Shown here piece after piece: positions 24,745 through 33,884 of a DNA stretch of 43,800 bases (its first letter is position 1; each line of letters opens with the position of its first letter). The notes beneath the pieces were generated by a model. It was not told the DNA's origin and made no database searches. It saw only the letters and a list, made by a program, of their open reading frames with translations. The stretch lies in NCBI GenBank assembly GCA_964428185.1, contig CAYRXH010000012.1:1-43800 (forward strand), written 5' to 3'. A program made the translations under genes and the position numbers. Origin of the DNA: CAYMAZ01 sp964428185. Lineage in GTDB: Bacteria > Bacteroidota > Bacteroidia > Bacteroidales > DTU049.

Positions 24745-27039
24745 ATGAAAGCATTGAAAATCATATTTTTAATTTTGTTGTTTCCCTTTTTCTCCATTTC
24801 CCAGAATGCTTCAATCAGAGGTTTTGTGTATGAAAAGGAATCAGGTGAACCCGTGATATTTACCAATGTTTATTTACTTGGAACAACATACGGAGCGTCA
24901 ACAGATGTGAACGGCTATTTTACAATTTCGCAGATTCCGGCAGGAGAATACACACTAATTGTTACCTATCTCGGTTTTGACACAATCAGGGAACCAGTGA
25001 TTTTAAAACAGGGGCAGATTATCAACAAAAGGTTATATATGGAAAAGTCTGCAGTTCAGCTTAAAACATTTGAGGTTTCAGCTGAAAGGCAGGAAGGTCT
25101 CACAGAAACAAAAATATCTGTTGTGAAAATCACTCCCAAGCAGATTTCCAGTATTCCTTCAATAGGTACTCCTGACCTGGCTCAGTACCTTCAGGTGCTT
25201 CCGGGTTTTATTTTTACGGGTGATCAGGGAGGTCAGTTGTATGTCAGAGGAGGCCCTCCAATACAGAATAAGATTCTTCTTGATGGTCTGGTGATATATA
25301 ATCCTTTTCATTCAATTGGATTGTTTTCAGTTTTTGAAACTGAAATTATGAGGAACGTTGATATTTATACCGGAGGTTTTGGTGCTGAATACGGAGGCAG
25401 AATTTCATCAATCATGGATATCACAACCCGTGACGGGAATAAATCAAGACTTAGTGGGACTGTAGGAGGAAATACATTCGGAGCCAATCTGATTCTGGAG
25501 GGTCCCATTGTTAAAATTAATCCTGAAACCGGCACAAGTGCTTCCTTTATTGTTGCAGCCAAAAACTCATATTTGCAGGAAAGTTCAAAGTTATTTTACA
25601 ATTATATTGACACTACAGGCCTGCCGTTTAATTATACCGATGTGTTCGGAAAAATCAGCCTGAATTCTGAAAGTGGCAGCAAGATTAATATTTTTGGATT
25701 TAATTTCACCGACAATGTTCTGTATAAAAATATTGCAGAATTTGAATGGAACAATACAGGAGTTGGTTCCAGTTTTATTCTTGTTCCCGGTGGAACAACA
25801 ACCCTGATTGAAGGAAATCTTGGTTATACAGATTACAAAATCATCCTTGACGACAAGCAGGGGAATCCGAAAAGTAGTGAGATTGCAGGATTTAACATGG
25901 GACTGAGGTTCAGCTATTTCACTCCCAATCAAGAAATCAAATACGGTATTGAAACTCTGGGATTCAGAACACTGTTCAATTATGCCAACAGTGCCGGAAG
26001 AACTATCAGTCAGGAACAAAACACTACTGAACTTGCGATTTATGTGAAAGATAAAATCACTCTTGACAATCTCATTCTTGAGCCGAGCATGAGAATTCAT
26101 TACTATGCGTCCTTGTCAGATTTTTCACCTGAACCGCGATTTGCTTTTAAGTATATTCTAACTGAAACTTTCCGATTGAAAGGTGCGGGAGGATTATATT
26201 CACAGAACCTTATTGCAGCCAATTCTGACCGGGATGTTGTGAATCTTTTTTACGGATTCTTATCTGGCCCGGAAAACCTTCAGGAAAACTTTGACGGTGA
26301 AGAGGTAACTCACAGACTTCAGAAGGCACAACATGCAATTTTTGGAATTGAATTTGAACCAATTAAGCATATGCTTGTCAATATTGAAGGGTATTTCAAG
26401 AATTTTTCACAGTTGACAAATCTGAATAAAAACAAGGTGTTTGATGACACTTATGAATACTATGACAAACCTGATTATCTGAAAAAAGATTTTATTCTGG
26501 AAAAGGGCAATGCTTATGGTGTTGACATGTCTGTGAAATTTGACAAGAAAAAATATTACATCTGGGCGGTCTATTCATTGGGTTATATTAACAGATATGA
26601 TGGTATTATTGAATATGTGCCTCATTATGACCGAAGACACAATGCCAACATTGTTGCCACTGCTATGCTTGGAGGCAAACAAAATTCTGAGATTAGTGTT
26701 CGCTGGAATTTCGGATCAGGATTTCCTTTTACCAGAAATCAGGGTCATTATCCCCTGATTACATTTGAAGATGGACTCGACACTGATATTACAAATGCTG
26801 AAGACCAGCTTGGGACTTTGTTTGCTGAGATCAATGACGGGCGTTTGCCATATTATCACAGACTTGATATTAGTTTTAAAAACACCCAGTACTTTACAGA
26901 AAGAGTGAAGCTTGAAATTACAGTTGGTGTTACAAATGTCTACAATAGGGGCAACATTTTCTATTTCGATCGTATCACAAAGGAAAGGATCAACCAGCTC
27001 CCCATCATGCCCAGCTTTGGGATGAGTTTAAAGTTTTAA
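24745..27039 (+). CDS. TonB-dependent receptor with carboxypeptidase-regulatory-like N-terminal domain
   Basis: A 764-residue outer-membrane transporter. After a signal peptide (cleavage near FSISQ) comes a CarboxypepD_reg-like domain (about 22-105: GFVYEKESGEPVIFTNVYLLG and following). A plug domain follows (about 120-230: DLAQYLQVLPGF, YVRGGPPIQNKILLDG, GGFGAEYGGRISSIMDI), then the 22-stranded barrel ending in FGMSLKF, with the terminal aromatic residue typical of barrels. I use the ATG at 24745; a GTG six bases upstream is in frame. No SusD partner follows, so a specific nutrient cannot be inferred; iron, cobalamin, peptides and glycans are all possible. The next gene, mrdA, has its own promoter. 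Confidence 0.93.
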   Translation: MKALKIIFLILLFPFFSISQNASIRGFVYEKESGEPVIFTNVYLLGTTYGASTDVNGYFTISQIPAGEYTLIVTYLGFDTIREPVILKQGQIINKRLYMEKSAVQLKTFEVSAERQEGLTETKISVVKITPKQISSIPSIGTPDLAQYLQVLPGFIFTGDQGGQLYVRGGPPIQNKILLDGLVIYNPFHSIGLFSVFETEIMRNVDIYTGGFGAEYGGRISSIMDITTRDGNKSRLSGTVGGNTFGANLILEGPIVKINPETGTSASFIVAAKNSYLQESSKLFYNYIDTTGLPFNYTDVFGKISLNSESGSKINIFGFNFTDNVLYKNIAEFEWNNTGVGSSFILVPGGTTTLIEGNLGYTDYKIILDDKQGNPKSSEIAGFNMGLRFSYFTPNQEIKYGIETLGFRTLFNYANSAGRTISQEQNTTELAIYVKDKITLDNLILEPSMRIHYYASLSDFSPEPRFAFKYILTETFRLKGAGGLYSQNLIAANSDRDVVNLFYGFLSGPENLQENFDGEEVTHRLQKAQHAIFGIEFEPIKHMLVNIEGYFKNFSQLTNLNKNKVFDDTYEYYDKPDYLKKDFILEKGNAYGVDMSVKFDKKKYYIWAVYSLGYINRYDGIIEYVPHYDRRHNANIVATAMLGGKQNSEISVRWNFGSGFPFTRNQGHYPLITFEDGLDTDITNAEDQLGTLFAEINDGRLPYYHRLDISFKNTQYFTERVKLEITVGVTNVYNRGNIFYFDRITKERINQLPIMPSFGMSLKF

Positions 27040-27102
27040 GCTGTTTGAGATAAGCTATTCATTTCCAATTGAAATTATGAGTAAGTTTTTTTCATTTTCA
27101 GA

Positions 27103-27133
27103 TTGAAAACGATTGATTAATGTTGTACTTTTG
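27103..27133 (+). promoter_or_regulatory. Putative promoter of mrdA-rodA
   Basis: TTG at 27103-27105 is followed after 20 bases by TACTTTTG at 27126-27133, a full TAnnTTTG match. The box ends 17 bases before the TTG start codon of mrdA, giving a leader of only about a dozen bases. Confidence 0.55.
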
Positions 27134-27150
27134 CACAAAGCAGAAGTGGT

Positions 27151-28974
27151 TTGAGCAGAGTATATGAAAGGCGGTACAGGTTTTTTATAGGACTGTTTAT
27201 TCTGAGCGGTCTGATTTTGCTTACCCGTTTATTTTTTATTCAGATTCTGGACCAGTCATATAAGGAATCGGCCGACAAGAATGTTCTCAGATATATCTAT
27301 GAATATCCGGCCCGCGGACTGATATACGACCGGAATGGAGAATTGCTTGTGTTTAATGATGCCACCTATGATCTGATGATCATCCCAAGATATCTGAAAG
27401 AGTTTGATACTTTGTCATTTTGCAAACTGATAGGTATGGAAAAGGAAACCTACCTGAAAAAGTTGGAGAGAGCAAAGAATTACAGCAGGTTTTTACCCAG
27501 CATCCTTATTCCCCATTTATCTCGTGAAATGTATGCTGCACTTCAGGAGCAAATGTACAGATTTCCAGGGCATTATATCCAAACCAGATCTGTAAGAAAA
27601 TATCCCAAGCCGATTGCAGCACATACTCTGGGGTATATCAGTGAAGTAACTCCTGAAATTATTGAAAAGAACTCATATTACAGGCCTGGCGATTATATCG
27701 GATTCAGTGGTGTAGAAAAATCCTATGAAGAAGAACTACGTGGACGAAAGGGGTTAAGAATAATTATGGTTGATGTTCATAACAGGGAGATGGGGAGTTA
27801 TGAAAACGGGAAGTTTGATAGTTTACCGGTTCCCGGAAAAGACCTGTATCTTTCGCTGGATGCAGAGCTGCAGGCCTACGGGGAGATGCTGATGCAAAAC
27901 AAACGGGGAGGAATTGTTGCCATTGAGCCTGCAACAGGCGAAATTCTGGCTGCCATCACCAGCCCCTCATATGATCCCAATCTGTTTGTAGGAAGTGACA
28001 GGGGAAACAATTACATGGAATTGCTCGAAGATACAGAGAATAATCCGTTATTTAACCGTGCAATCATGACAAGGTATCCGCCGGGGAGTACATTTAAAAT
28101 TGTAAGCGGAATGGCAGCGATGGAAGAAGGCATTATTGCAGAAAATACTACATATAGTTGCTACGGTGGGTATAATATGGGAAGTCATACAATCGGATGT
28201 CATGCTCATCCTTCTCCTCTAAAACTAAGCAAAGCGATTGCCTATTCCTGCAATACATATTTCTGCTTGGTATTCAAACATTTTGTTGATAATAAAAAAT
28301 TCAGTTCTTCAGCTGAGGGATATGAGCGCTGGAGAAAATACATCAACAGCCTGGGCTTCGGTGTCACCATGGGGACTGACTTTCCCAATGAACTTGCAGG
28401 ATTCATTCCGACAGCAGAATACTATACACAACGGCTGAACCGTAAAAACTGGAGAGCCAATTCCATCATGTCAGTTGCTATCGGGCAGGGAGAAGTTGGA
28501 TCCACACCGCTCCAACTTGCCAATCTGGCTGCAATTATAGCAAACAGGGGGTGGTATATTCCCCCTCATATTGTGAAAGCTATAGGTTCGCCCAACATTC
28601 CAAATGTCCGTTATGGAAAACGAATGAAAACCATGATCAGTAGTCGCACATGTGAAGTTTTTGCAGAGGGAATGAGAATGGTTGTTACCCTTGGTACAGC
28701 CCGAAATGCAGCTACTGAAGGGATAGAAGTGTGTGGTAAGACTGGAACTGCTCAGGACCCGCCACGCAAAAATCATTCAGTGTTTATTGCCTTTGCGCCA
28801 TATAAGGATCCCAAAATTGCAATTGCTGTGCTTGTTGAAAACAGTGGTTCTGGTGCAGAATGGGCTGCCCCCATCGCAAGCCTGATGATTGAAAAATATC
28901 TTACCGGCGAGGTGAAAAGAACAGATCAGGAAAAATTTATTTCAGAAAGTATAATACTCAATAAATTTCAGTGA
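27151..28974 (+). CDS. mrdA: Penicillin-binding protein 2 (elongasome transpeptidase)
   Basis: Cross-links lateral-wall peptidoglycan during cell elongation as partner of RodA. A 607-residue protein with one N-terminal membrane helix (about 11-32), the class B PBP dimerisation region (VLRYIYEYPARGLIYDRNG) and a transpeptidase domain carrying all three active-site motifs: S313-T-F-K316, S366-C-N368 and K530-T-G. The start is a TTG: there is no ATG in frame before the membrane helix, and the predicted promoter sits just upstream. rodA overlaps its stop codon by four bases. mreB, mreC and mreD, often neighbours, are absent here. Confidence 0.95.
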   Translation: MSRVYERRYRFFIGLFILSGLILLTRLFFIQILDQSYKESADKNVLRYIYEYPARGLIYDRNGELLVFNDATYDLMIIPRYLKEFDTLSFCKLIGMEKETYLKKLERAKNYSRFLPSILIPHLSREMYAALQEQMYRFPGHYIQTRSVRKYPKPIAAHTLGYISEVTPEIIEKNSYYRPGDYIGFSGVEKSYEEELRGRKGLRIIMVDVHNREMGSYENGKFDSLPVPGKDLYLSLDAELQAYGEMLMQNKRGGIVAIEPATGEILAAITSPSYDPNLFVGSDRGNNYMELLEDTENNPLFNRAIMTRYPPGSTFKIVSGMAAMEEGIIAENTTYSCYGGYNMGSHTIGCHAHPSPLKLSKAIAYSCNTYFCLVFKHFVDNKKFSSSAEGYERWRKYINSLGFGVTMGTDFPNELAGFIPTAEYYTQRLNRKNWRANSIMSVAIGQGEVGSTPLQLANLAAIIANRGWYIPPHIVKAIGSPNIPNVRYGKRMKTMISSRTCEVFAEGMRMVVTLGTARNAATEGIEVCGKTGTAQDPPRKNHSVFIAFAPYKDPKIAIAVLVENSGSGAEWAAPIASLMIEKYLTGEVKRTDQEKFISESIILNKFQ

Positions 28975-30236
28975 AAACCCAGTCAAACATATCAAACAGA
29001 ATAGACTGGTTGCTGGTGGTAATATATATTATCATGGTAGGTTGGGGATGGCTGAATATTCTATCAGTTGAATATAAGCCTGATGAAGGAATTTACAATC
29101 TGGATTTATCTCATAATTATGGCAGACAGATGTTCTGGATATTGTTGTCTGCAGGGATTGCTTTCTTGATATTAATTCTTGATGCCCGTATTTTTACAAC
29201 GTTTTCTTTCGTGATTTATGGGTTTATAATTCTTGCTCTTTTATTTGTCCTTGTATTTGGTGCCGAAATCTCAGGGTCAAGATCCTGGTTTATAATTACA
29301 GAATCAATTCGGTTTCAACCGTCTGAACTTGCAAAGGTAGGAGTTGCTTTGGCCATTTCTAAGTATCTCAGCAGAACAGGGGTATCATTTTCTCAGAAAA
29401 AGCACCAGTGGTATTCCATCGGAATTATTGCACTGCCGGCACTACTGATTCTTTTACAAAAAGATGCAGGGACTGCCCTGGTGTTTCTCGCTTTTTTTCT
29501 GGTATTTTACCGTGAAGGATGGCCTTCTACTTTATACATTGCATTCTTCTGGTTTGTCGTTTTATTCATTCTAACTTTGCTGATACAAAAATTTTATCTT
29601 GTCGGGATTCTGTTTTTTATAATGTTTGTCCTTTCCGGATTGTTTTACAAAAACAGGAAACTTGTCTATACAATGCTCATCATTGCTGTGGTTTCTTCAA
29701 CATTTGTGCTGAGTGTTGATTATATTTTTGAACACGTCCTCAGACCACATCAAAAGAACAGGATTATGATTTTACTTGGAAAGGAGGCAGATCCAAGAGG
29801 AATTGGATACAATACGAATCAGTCTCTAATCGCCATAGGTTCCGGTGGGTTCTCCGGAAAAGGATTTATGAAGGGGACTCAGACAAAGTTCAATTTTGTT
29901 CCTGAGCAAAGCACTGATTTTATCTTTTGCACAATAGGAGAGGAGTGGGGGTTTTTAGGGGGTCTTGCAATTATCGGATTGTTTGTGTTGATGCTGATCC
30001 GGATTATCATTCTTTCTGAGAAGCAAAGATCTGATTATTCGCGTATTTTCGGATATGTTGTGGCTTCAGTCATCTTTTTCCATTTTCTCATCAATATTGC
30101 AATGACAATAAATCTGATGCCTGTCATTGGTATTCCGCTGCCTTTTTTCAGTTATGGCGGATCATCAATGGTTGCTTTTACAATACTCTTGTTTATCTTT
30201 ATTAAACTCAATTCCGTGAGGAATGAAGTAGTTTAG
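28971..30236 (+). CDS. rodA: Rod-shape-determining protein RodA (SEDS peptidoglycan glycosyltransferase)
   Basis: A SEDS-family polytopic membrane protein that polymerises lipid II in the elongasome with PBP2. The 421 residues contain about ten membrane helices. SEDS motifs visible are GSRSWF-x-x-x-x-SIRFQPSELAKVG in the middle and the C-terminal block TDFIFCTIGEEWGFLGG through MPVIGIPLPFFSYGGSSM. Translation begins at a GTG that overlaps the mrdA stop as GTGA, implying coupled translation and fixed stoichiometry. Length is somewhat above the E. coli protein (370) because of extra loop residues, common in Bacteroidota. Confidence 0.95.
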   Translation: MKTQSNISNRIDWLLVVIYIIMVGWGWLNILSVEYKPDEGIYNLDLSHNYGRQMFWILLSAGIAFLILILDARIFTTFSFVIYGFIILALLFVLVFGAEISGSRSWFIITESIRFQPSELAKVGVALAISKYLSRTGVSFSQKKHQWYSIGIIALPALLILLQKDAGTALVFLAFFLVFYREGWPSTLYIAFFWFVVLFILTLLIQKFYLVGILFFIMFVLSGLFYKNRKLVYTMLIIAVVSSTFVLSVDYIFEHVLRPHQKNRIMILLGKEADPRGIGYNTNQSLIAIGSGGFSGKGFMKGTQTKFNFVPEQSTDFIFCTIGEEWGFLGGLAIIGLFVLMLIRIIILSEKQRSDYSRIFGYVVASVIFFHFLINIAMTINLMPVIGIPLPFFSYGGSSMVAFTILLFIFIKLNSVRNEVV

Positions 30237-30313
30237 GTTACGATTATCATTATTGCTGACAACTTTCATTCATTTTTTTTTGTTCTTATGGAAAAGGTGT
30301 AAAATATTTTTTT

Positions 30314-30321
30314 ACCTTTGA
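30314..30321 (+). promoter_or_regulatory. Putative -7 box (TACCTTTG) of the S1 protease gene
   Basis: TACCTTTG matches TAnnTTTG and lies 40 bases before the ATG at 30362. The in-frame ATG at 30332 is closer, but would put eleven charged residues before the signal peptide. Confidence 0.45.
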
Positions 30322-30361
30322 ACACTTTTAAATGTATTATAAACCCAAAAAAAGAATGTGT

Positions 30362-32023
30362 ATGAAAAAGTTTTTATCATTATTCATTATTTTCAGTGTG
30401 ATGATGATTGTTCTGCCCGTAACAGGATTTGCACAGATCAGTCAGGGTGGCACTCCTACCAGCTTCCACATGTATGGTCTCAATAAAGCAATTGATGTTC
30501 GAGACCTTCCTCCCCCTGATATGGAGCAGATTATCATGGAAGATATGGAACGCGACGGAATGGGAAAAGCATACCGAATAGGCGTATTGCTTCCCGTGAA
30601 TTTCAATCCTGCTAATTCAGGGACATGGGAAACATTGCCCAACGGTGATCAGATATGGAGACTGCAGATCAATACTCCGGGTGCTGAGGCCACAAACCTT
30701 TATATGAATCGCTTTATGCTTCCTTCGGGTGCCAAACTGTTTGTATATTCACCTTCAAAATCCTTTTTAATAGGTGCCTTTACTGAATTCAACAACATTG
30801 AAAGCGGAGAAATGGCAACAGAAATGATTCCCGGAGAATCTCAGATTATCGAACTCTTTCTTCCTGCTGACCAGTCAGACAACTTTGAACTGGAAATCAG
30901 TGAAGTTGGATACCACTACCGTTCAACCGGATATAATGAGCAGAATGAAAAAGATCTGAGTTGCATGGTCAATGTAAAATGCCCAACAGCAGATGCATGG
31001 CAGGATCAGGTAAGAGGAGTAGCCAAAATCCTTGTCCGTATCGGAACCAGCTCTTTTCTTTGCTCAGGGAGTCTTGTAAACAATACTCTCAACAGTTGCG
31101 AACCGTATTTTCTGCTGGCAGATCATTGTGCTTATAATGGCTCATATGCCACAGCTTCAAATCTGAATCAGTGGGTATTTTATTTCAATTACCAGGCTTC
31201 ATCGTGTACTGGAACAACCGGACCTACAACCCAAACTTCTGTTGGTTGTGCTATGAAAGCACATGATACTTATGGTCAAACCAGCTCAGGCAGTGACTTC
31301 TACCTGGTATTGCTGAACAATGCCGTTCCTTCTACATATCAGGCATACTATAATGGATGGAATAAATCGGGCACTGCTGCTTCAAGCGGAGCAGGTATCC
31401 ACCATCCGGAAGGGGTCATTAAAAAATTCAGCGTATATTCAACCAGTCTTGCAAATTATTCTACGCATTGGCGCGTGATTTGGGCAAATCAGGTTGGATA
31501 CGGACATAGTGTAACTGCAGGTGGTTCTTCTGGTTCGCCATTGTTTGATCAGAACAAGTTGATTGTCGGTACTCTCACAGGGGGGTCATCATTTTGCACT
31601 GCTCCTACAGATCCTGACTATTATGGGAAATTCAGCTATCACTGGGCAACAAATCCAGCAATTGATAAACAACTGAAACATTGGCTTGACCCGATCAACG
31701 CAAATCCTTCTACCTTGTTAGGTGTCAATTACAATGCATGTTCAGGCGTAGGTGTTCAGGAAATTGCCGGACCCAATCTGAATATCAGTATTTATCCCAA
31801 CCCTGCAACTGAGTATATTACAATTTCTTTTGAAAATTACGATTTTCAGACCGGCAATATGATTGTTTCAGATGCACTTGGCAGAATTGTCAGTTCAGGC
31901 TATGTTGAAATGAATCATGGAAGTATTTATGTTCCTTTAAAAGATCTTGCCGATGGGGTATATTTCATTAGCATAAGCAACAATGATCATAGTTTTTCAG
32001 GAAGTTTTATGATTTCAAAATAG
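30362..32023 (+). CDS. Secreted trypsin-like (lysyl endopeptidase-like) serine protease with T9SS tail
   Basis: A 553-residue exported protease from the ATG at 30362 (MKKFLSLFIIF signal, cleavage near GFAQ). An N-terminal region of about 190 residues resembles the pre-peptidase part of Achromobacter lysyl endopeptidase-like enzymes. The S1 catalytic triad is visible: H255 in LLADHCAY, D312 in SGSDFYLVLL and S390 in TAGGSSGSPLF. Many cysteines suggest disulphides. The last 80 residues, from ISIYPNPATEYITISF to GSFMISK, are a type A T9SS sorting domain, so the product is probably surface-attached or released. The gene stands alone and ends in a strong terminator. Cleavage specificity (Lys or otherwise) cannot be read with confidence. 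Confidence 0.92.
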   Translation: MKKFLSLFIIFSVMMIVLPVTGFAQISQGGTPTSFHMYGLNKAIDVRDLPPPDMEQIIMEDMERDGMGKAYRIGVLLPVNFNPANSGTWETLPNGDQIWRLQINTPGAEATNLYMNRFMLPSGAKLFVYSPSKSFLIGAFTEFNNIESGEMATEMIPGESQIIELFLPADQSDNFELEISEVGYHYRSTGYNEQNEKDLSCMVNVKCPTADAWQDQVRGVAKILVRIGTSSFLCSGSLVNNTLNSCEPYFLLADHCAYNGSYATASNLNQWVFYFNYQASSCTGTTGPTTQTSVGCAMKAHDTYGQTSSGSDFYLVLLNNAVPSTYQAYYNGWNKSGTAASSGAGIHHPEGVIKKFSVYSTSLANYSTHWRVIWANQVGYGHSVTAGGSSGSPLFDQNKLIVGTLTGGSSFCTAPTDPDYYGKFSYHWATNPAIDKQLKHWLDPINANPSTLLGVNYNACSGVGVQEIAGPNLNISIYPNPATEYITISFENYDFQTGNMIVSDALGRIVSSGYVEMNHGSIYVPLKDLADGVYFISISNNDHSFSGSFMISK

Positions 32024-32042
32024 CAAGCAAAATAAAAATCTC

Positions 32043-32081
32043 AATATTCCCGGTGCATCAGTGTTCCGGGAATATTTTTTT
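32043..32081 (+). terminator. Rho-independent terminator of the S1 protease gene
   Basis: AATATTCCCGG (32043-32053) and CCGGGAATATT (32066-32076) form an 11-bp perfect stem with a 12-base loop, followed by a T run. It lies 19 bases after the protease stop and only 20 bases before mqnE. Confidence 0.92.
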
Positions 32082-32101
32082 AACGTGGACCGGAGTAAGT
32101 T

Positions 32102-33172
32102 ATGAGGGAAGTCGTTGAAAAAAAAATACATCAGGGCAAGAGAATCACCATTGATGATGCCGTTTTTCTGTGGGAGCACTTTTCCTTGGGAGAACTTGCC
32201 GATTATGCAGATGCTTTGAGAAGAATTCTGAACGGCAGCGATGTTTACTTTATAAACAACTACCACATCGAACCCACAAATGTGTGTGTGTATCAATGCA
32301 GGTTTTGCTCCTTTTCAGCTCGAGGTGATGTGTCAGGCTGGTCTAAGACAGCTGATGAAATTCTCGAAGAAGTCAGTTCTCTTGACGAGATGATCAGAGA
32401 ACTTCATATTGTAGGAGGATCAAATCCTGAATATGATCTGAATTTTTATTCTGCGCTGCTTCAGCAGATAAAACATATTAGACCAGACTTGCATATTAAA
32501 GCCTTTACTGCTGCTGAGATCAGTTATTTTTCAAAACTTAGCAATCTTCCGGTTTCAGATGTTATTCATAGACTTCAGCAGTCAGGATTGGATAGTATGC
32601 CGGGTGGTGGGGCAGAAATTTTTGATGATACGGTTAGAAGCCATATTTGTCCTGATAAAATCAGCGGAAAAAGATGGCTTGAAATCCATGAAGAAGCTCA
32701 TCGTATCGGGCTTGTTACCAATGCCACAATGCTTTATGGTCATCTTGAGACTATCAGGAACAGATTTGAGCATCTGTCTTTGTTGAGAGAACTGCAGGAT
32801 AAAACCGGTGGATTTCAGGCGTTTATCCCGCTGAAATTCCGAAATTTAAACAATCAGCTCAGTAATATCAAAGAATCAACGGCTATCGATGATCTGAAAA
32901 TGTTTGCAATAAGCAGGATATTTCTTGACAATTTCAAGCACCTGAAAATTTACTGGCCTGCATTCGGTAAGAATTTTGCATCACTTGCTTTGGGATTTGG
33001 GGCTGATGACCTTGATGGCACAATTCTCAATTCAACAAAGATTTATTCAATGGCAGGGGCCGAAGATCAGAATCCCGAAATGACAGTCAATGAAGCAATT
33101 ACAATGATAACTGCCTGTGGATTCAAGCCGGTTTTACGAAACTCCCTGTATCAGGTTATAAAGGAATACTGA
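32102..33172 (+). CDS. mqnE: Aminofutalosine synthase (menaquinone biosynthesis, radical SAM)
   Basis: A radical SAM enzyme of the futalosine route that joins enolpyruvyl-benzoate (from MqnA) with the SAM adenosyl moiety to give aminofutalosine. The cluster motif is CxxxCxxC in NVCVYQCRFCSF, preceded by HIEPTN. MqnE-type features are GGGAEIF, TNATMLYGHLE and the C-terminal FGADDLDGTI plus KIYSMAGAE, which separate it from MqnC, the related cyclase. The 356 residues are a normal length. Other mqn genes are absent from the window. It starts just after the terminator of the upstream protease gene, with no obvious promoter of its own in the gap. Confidence 0.88.
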   Translation: MREVVEKKIHQGKRITIDDAVFLWEHFSLGELADYADALRRILNGSDVYFINNYHIEPTNVCVYQCRFCSFSARGDVSGWSKTADEILEEVSSLDEMIRELHIVGGSNPEYDLNFYSALLQQIKHIRPDLHIKAFTAAEISYFSKLSNLPVSDVIHRLQQSGLDSMPGGGAEIFDDTVRSHICPDKISGKRWLEIHEEAHRIGLVTNATMLYGHLETIRNRFEHLSLLRELQDKTGGFQAFIPLKFRNLNNQLSNIKESTAIDDLKMFAISRIFLDNFKHLKIYWPAFGKNFASLALGFGADDLDGTILNSTKIYSMAGAEDQNPEMTVNEAITMITACGFKPVLRNSLYQVIKEY

Positions 33173-33188
33173 TTCTTTATTATTCTAT

Positions 33189-33875
33189 CTATATCATTCC
33201 CAGTGAAATCTGATGAACCAGTTTTTTCCGGCGTTCTTCAAGTTGTTCATGACAGAGTTGTTCAGAAATTGAAGAAAAGGAGAACCCCATCTTGCTGTAG
33301 TATTCGAGAAAAGCAGGAAGAACATGTTGTAATTTATCTTTTGCTTTCAGTGAATCGTGAAACACAACGATAGAACCGGGATGACATGAATGTTTTATGG
33401 CCCGTTCAAGGCATTTTTCAGAAGACAAATTCAGGTCAAAGTCGCCGGGTAGCACTGACCAGAGAATAATAAAATGATCTTTCTGCAAGACAAATCTTTG
33501 AAGGGGAGTTAATCGGCCGTAAGGTGGTCTGAACAATCTGCTTTGGGTTAGTGCACCACACATTTTAATATTGTTGATGTACGATCGCAGAGAATGTTTC
33601 CAGCCGTTGAGGTGGTGAAAAGTATGATTCCCAACGGCATGACCTTCCTTCTGGATTCTGTCAAACAAATCGGGATGTTGCCTGATATTGTCCCCAACAC
33701 AGAAAAAAGTAGCTTTTGCATTGTATTTTAAAAGCTGATCAAGGACAAAATCAGTAACACCAGGCACAGGACCATCGTCAAAGGTCAGAAACAACTCATT
33801 GTTCTGAGTTGGTATCTGCCAGAAAACATTTTTATGGCTGAAGGTTTTAATATATTTCGAGTTGACAGAATACAT
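33189..33875 (-). CDS. Polysaccharide deacetylase family protein (NodB domain)
   Basis: A 228-residue carbohydrate esterase 4 fold. The motif TFDDGP (31-36) supplies the catalytic base and a metal aspartate, H85 and H89 in GNHTFHH complete the metal site, and RPPYG, the LWSVLPGDFD strand and IVVFHDS are motifs 3 to 5. It removes N- or O-acetyl groups from glycans such as peptidoglycan or surface polysaccharide. No signal peptide is apparent, so a cytoplasmic or non-classical location is possible. It follows the DUF2723 gene by nine bases, and the pair is probably co-transcribed. Confidence 0.9.
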   Translation of the reverse strand: MYSVNSKYIKTFSHKNVFWQIPTQNNELFLTFDDGPVPGVTDFVLDQLLKYNAKATFFCVGDNIRQHPDLFDRIQKEGHAVGNHTFHHLNGWKHSLRSYINNIKMCGALTQSRLFRPPYGRLTPLQRFVLQKDHFIILWSVLPGDFDLNLSSEKCLERAIKHSCHPGSIVVFHDSLKAKDKLQHVLPAFLEYYSKMGFSFSSISEQLCHEQLEERRKKLVHQISLGMI

Positions 33876-33884
33876 GTTGTAAAT

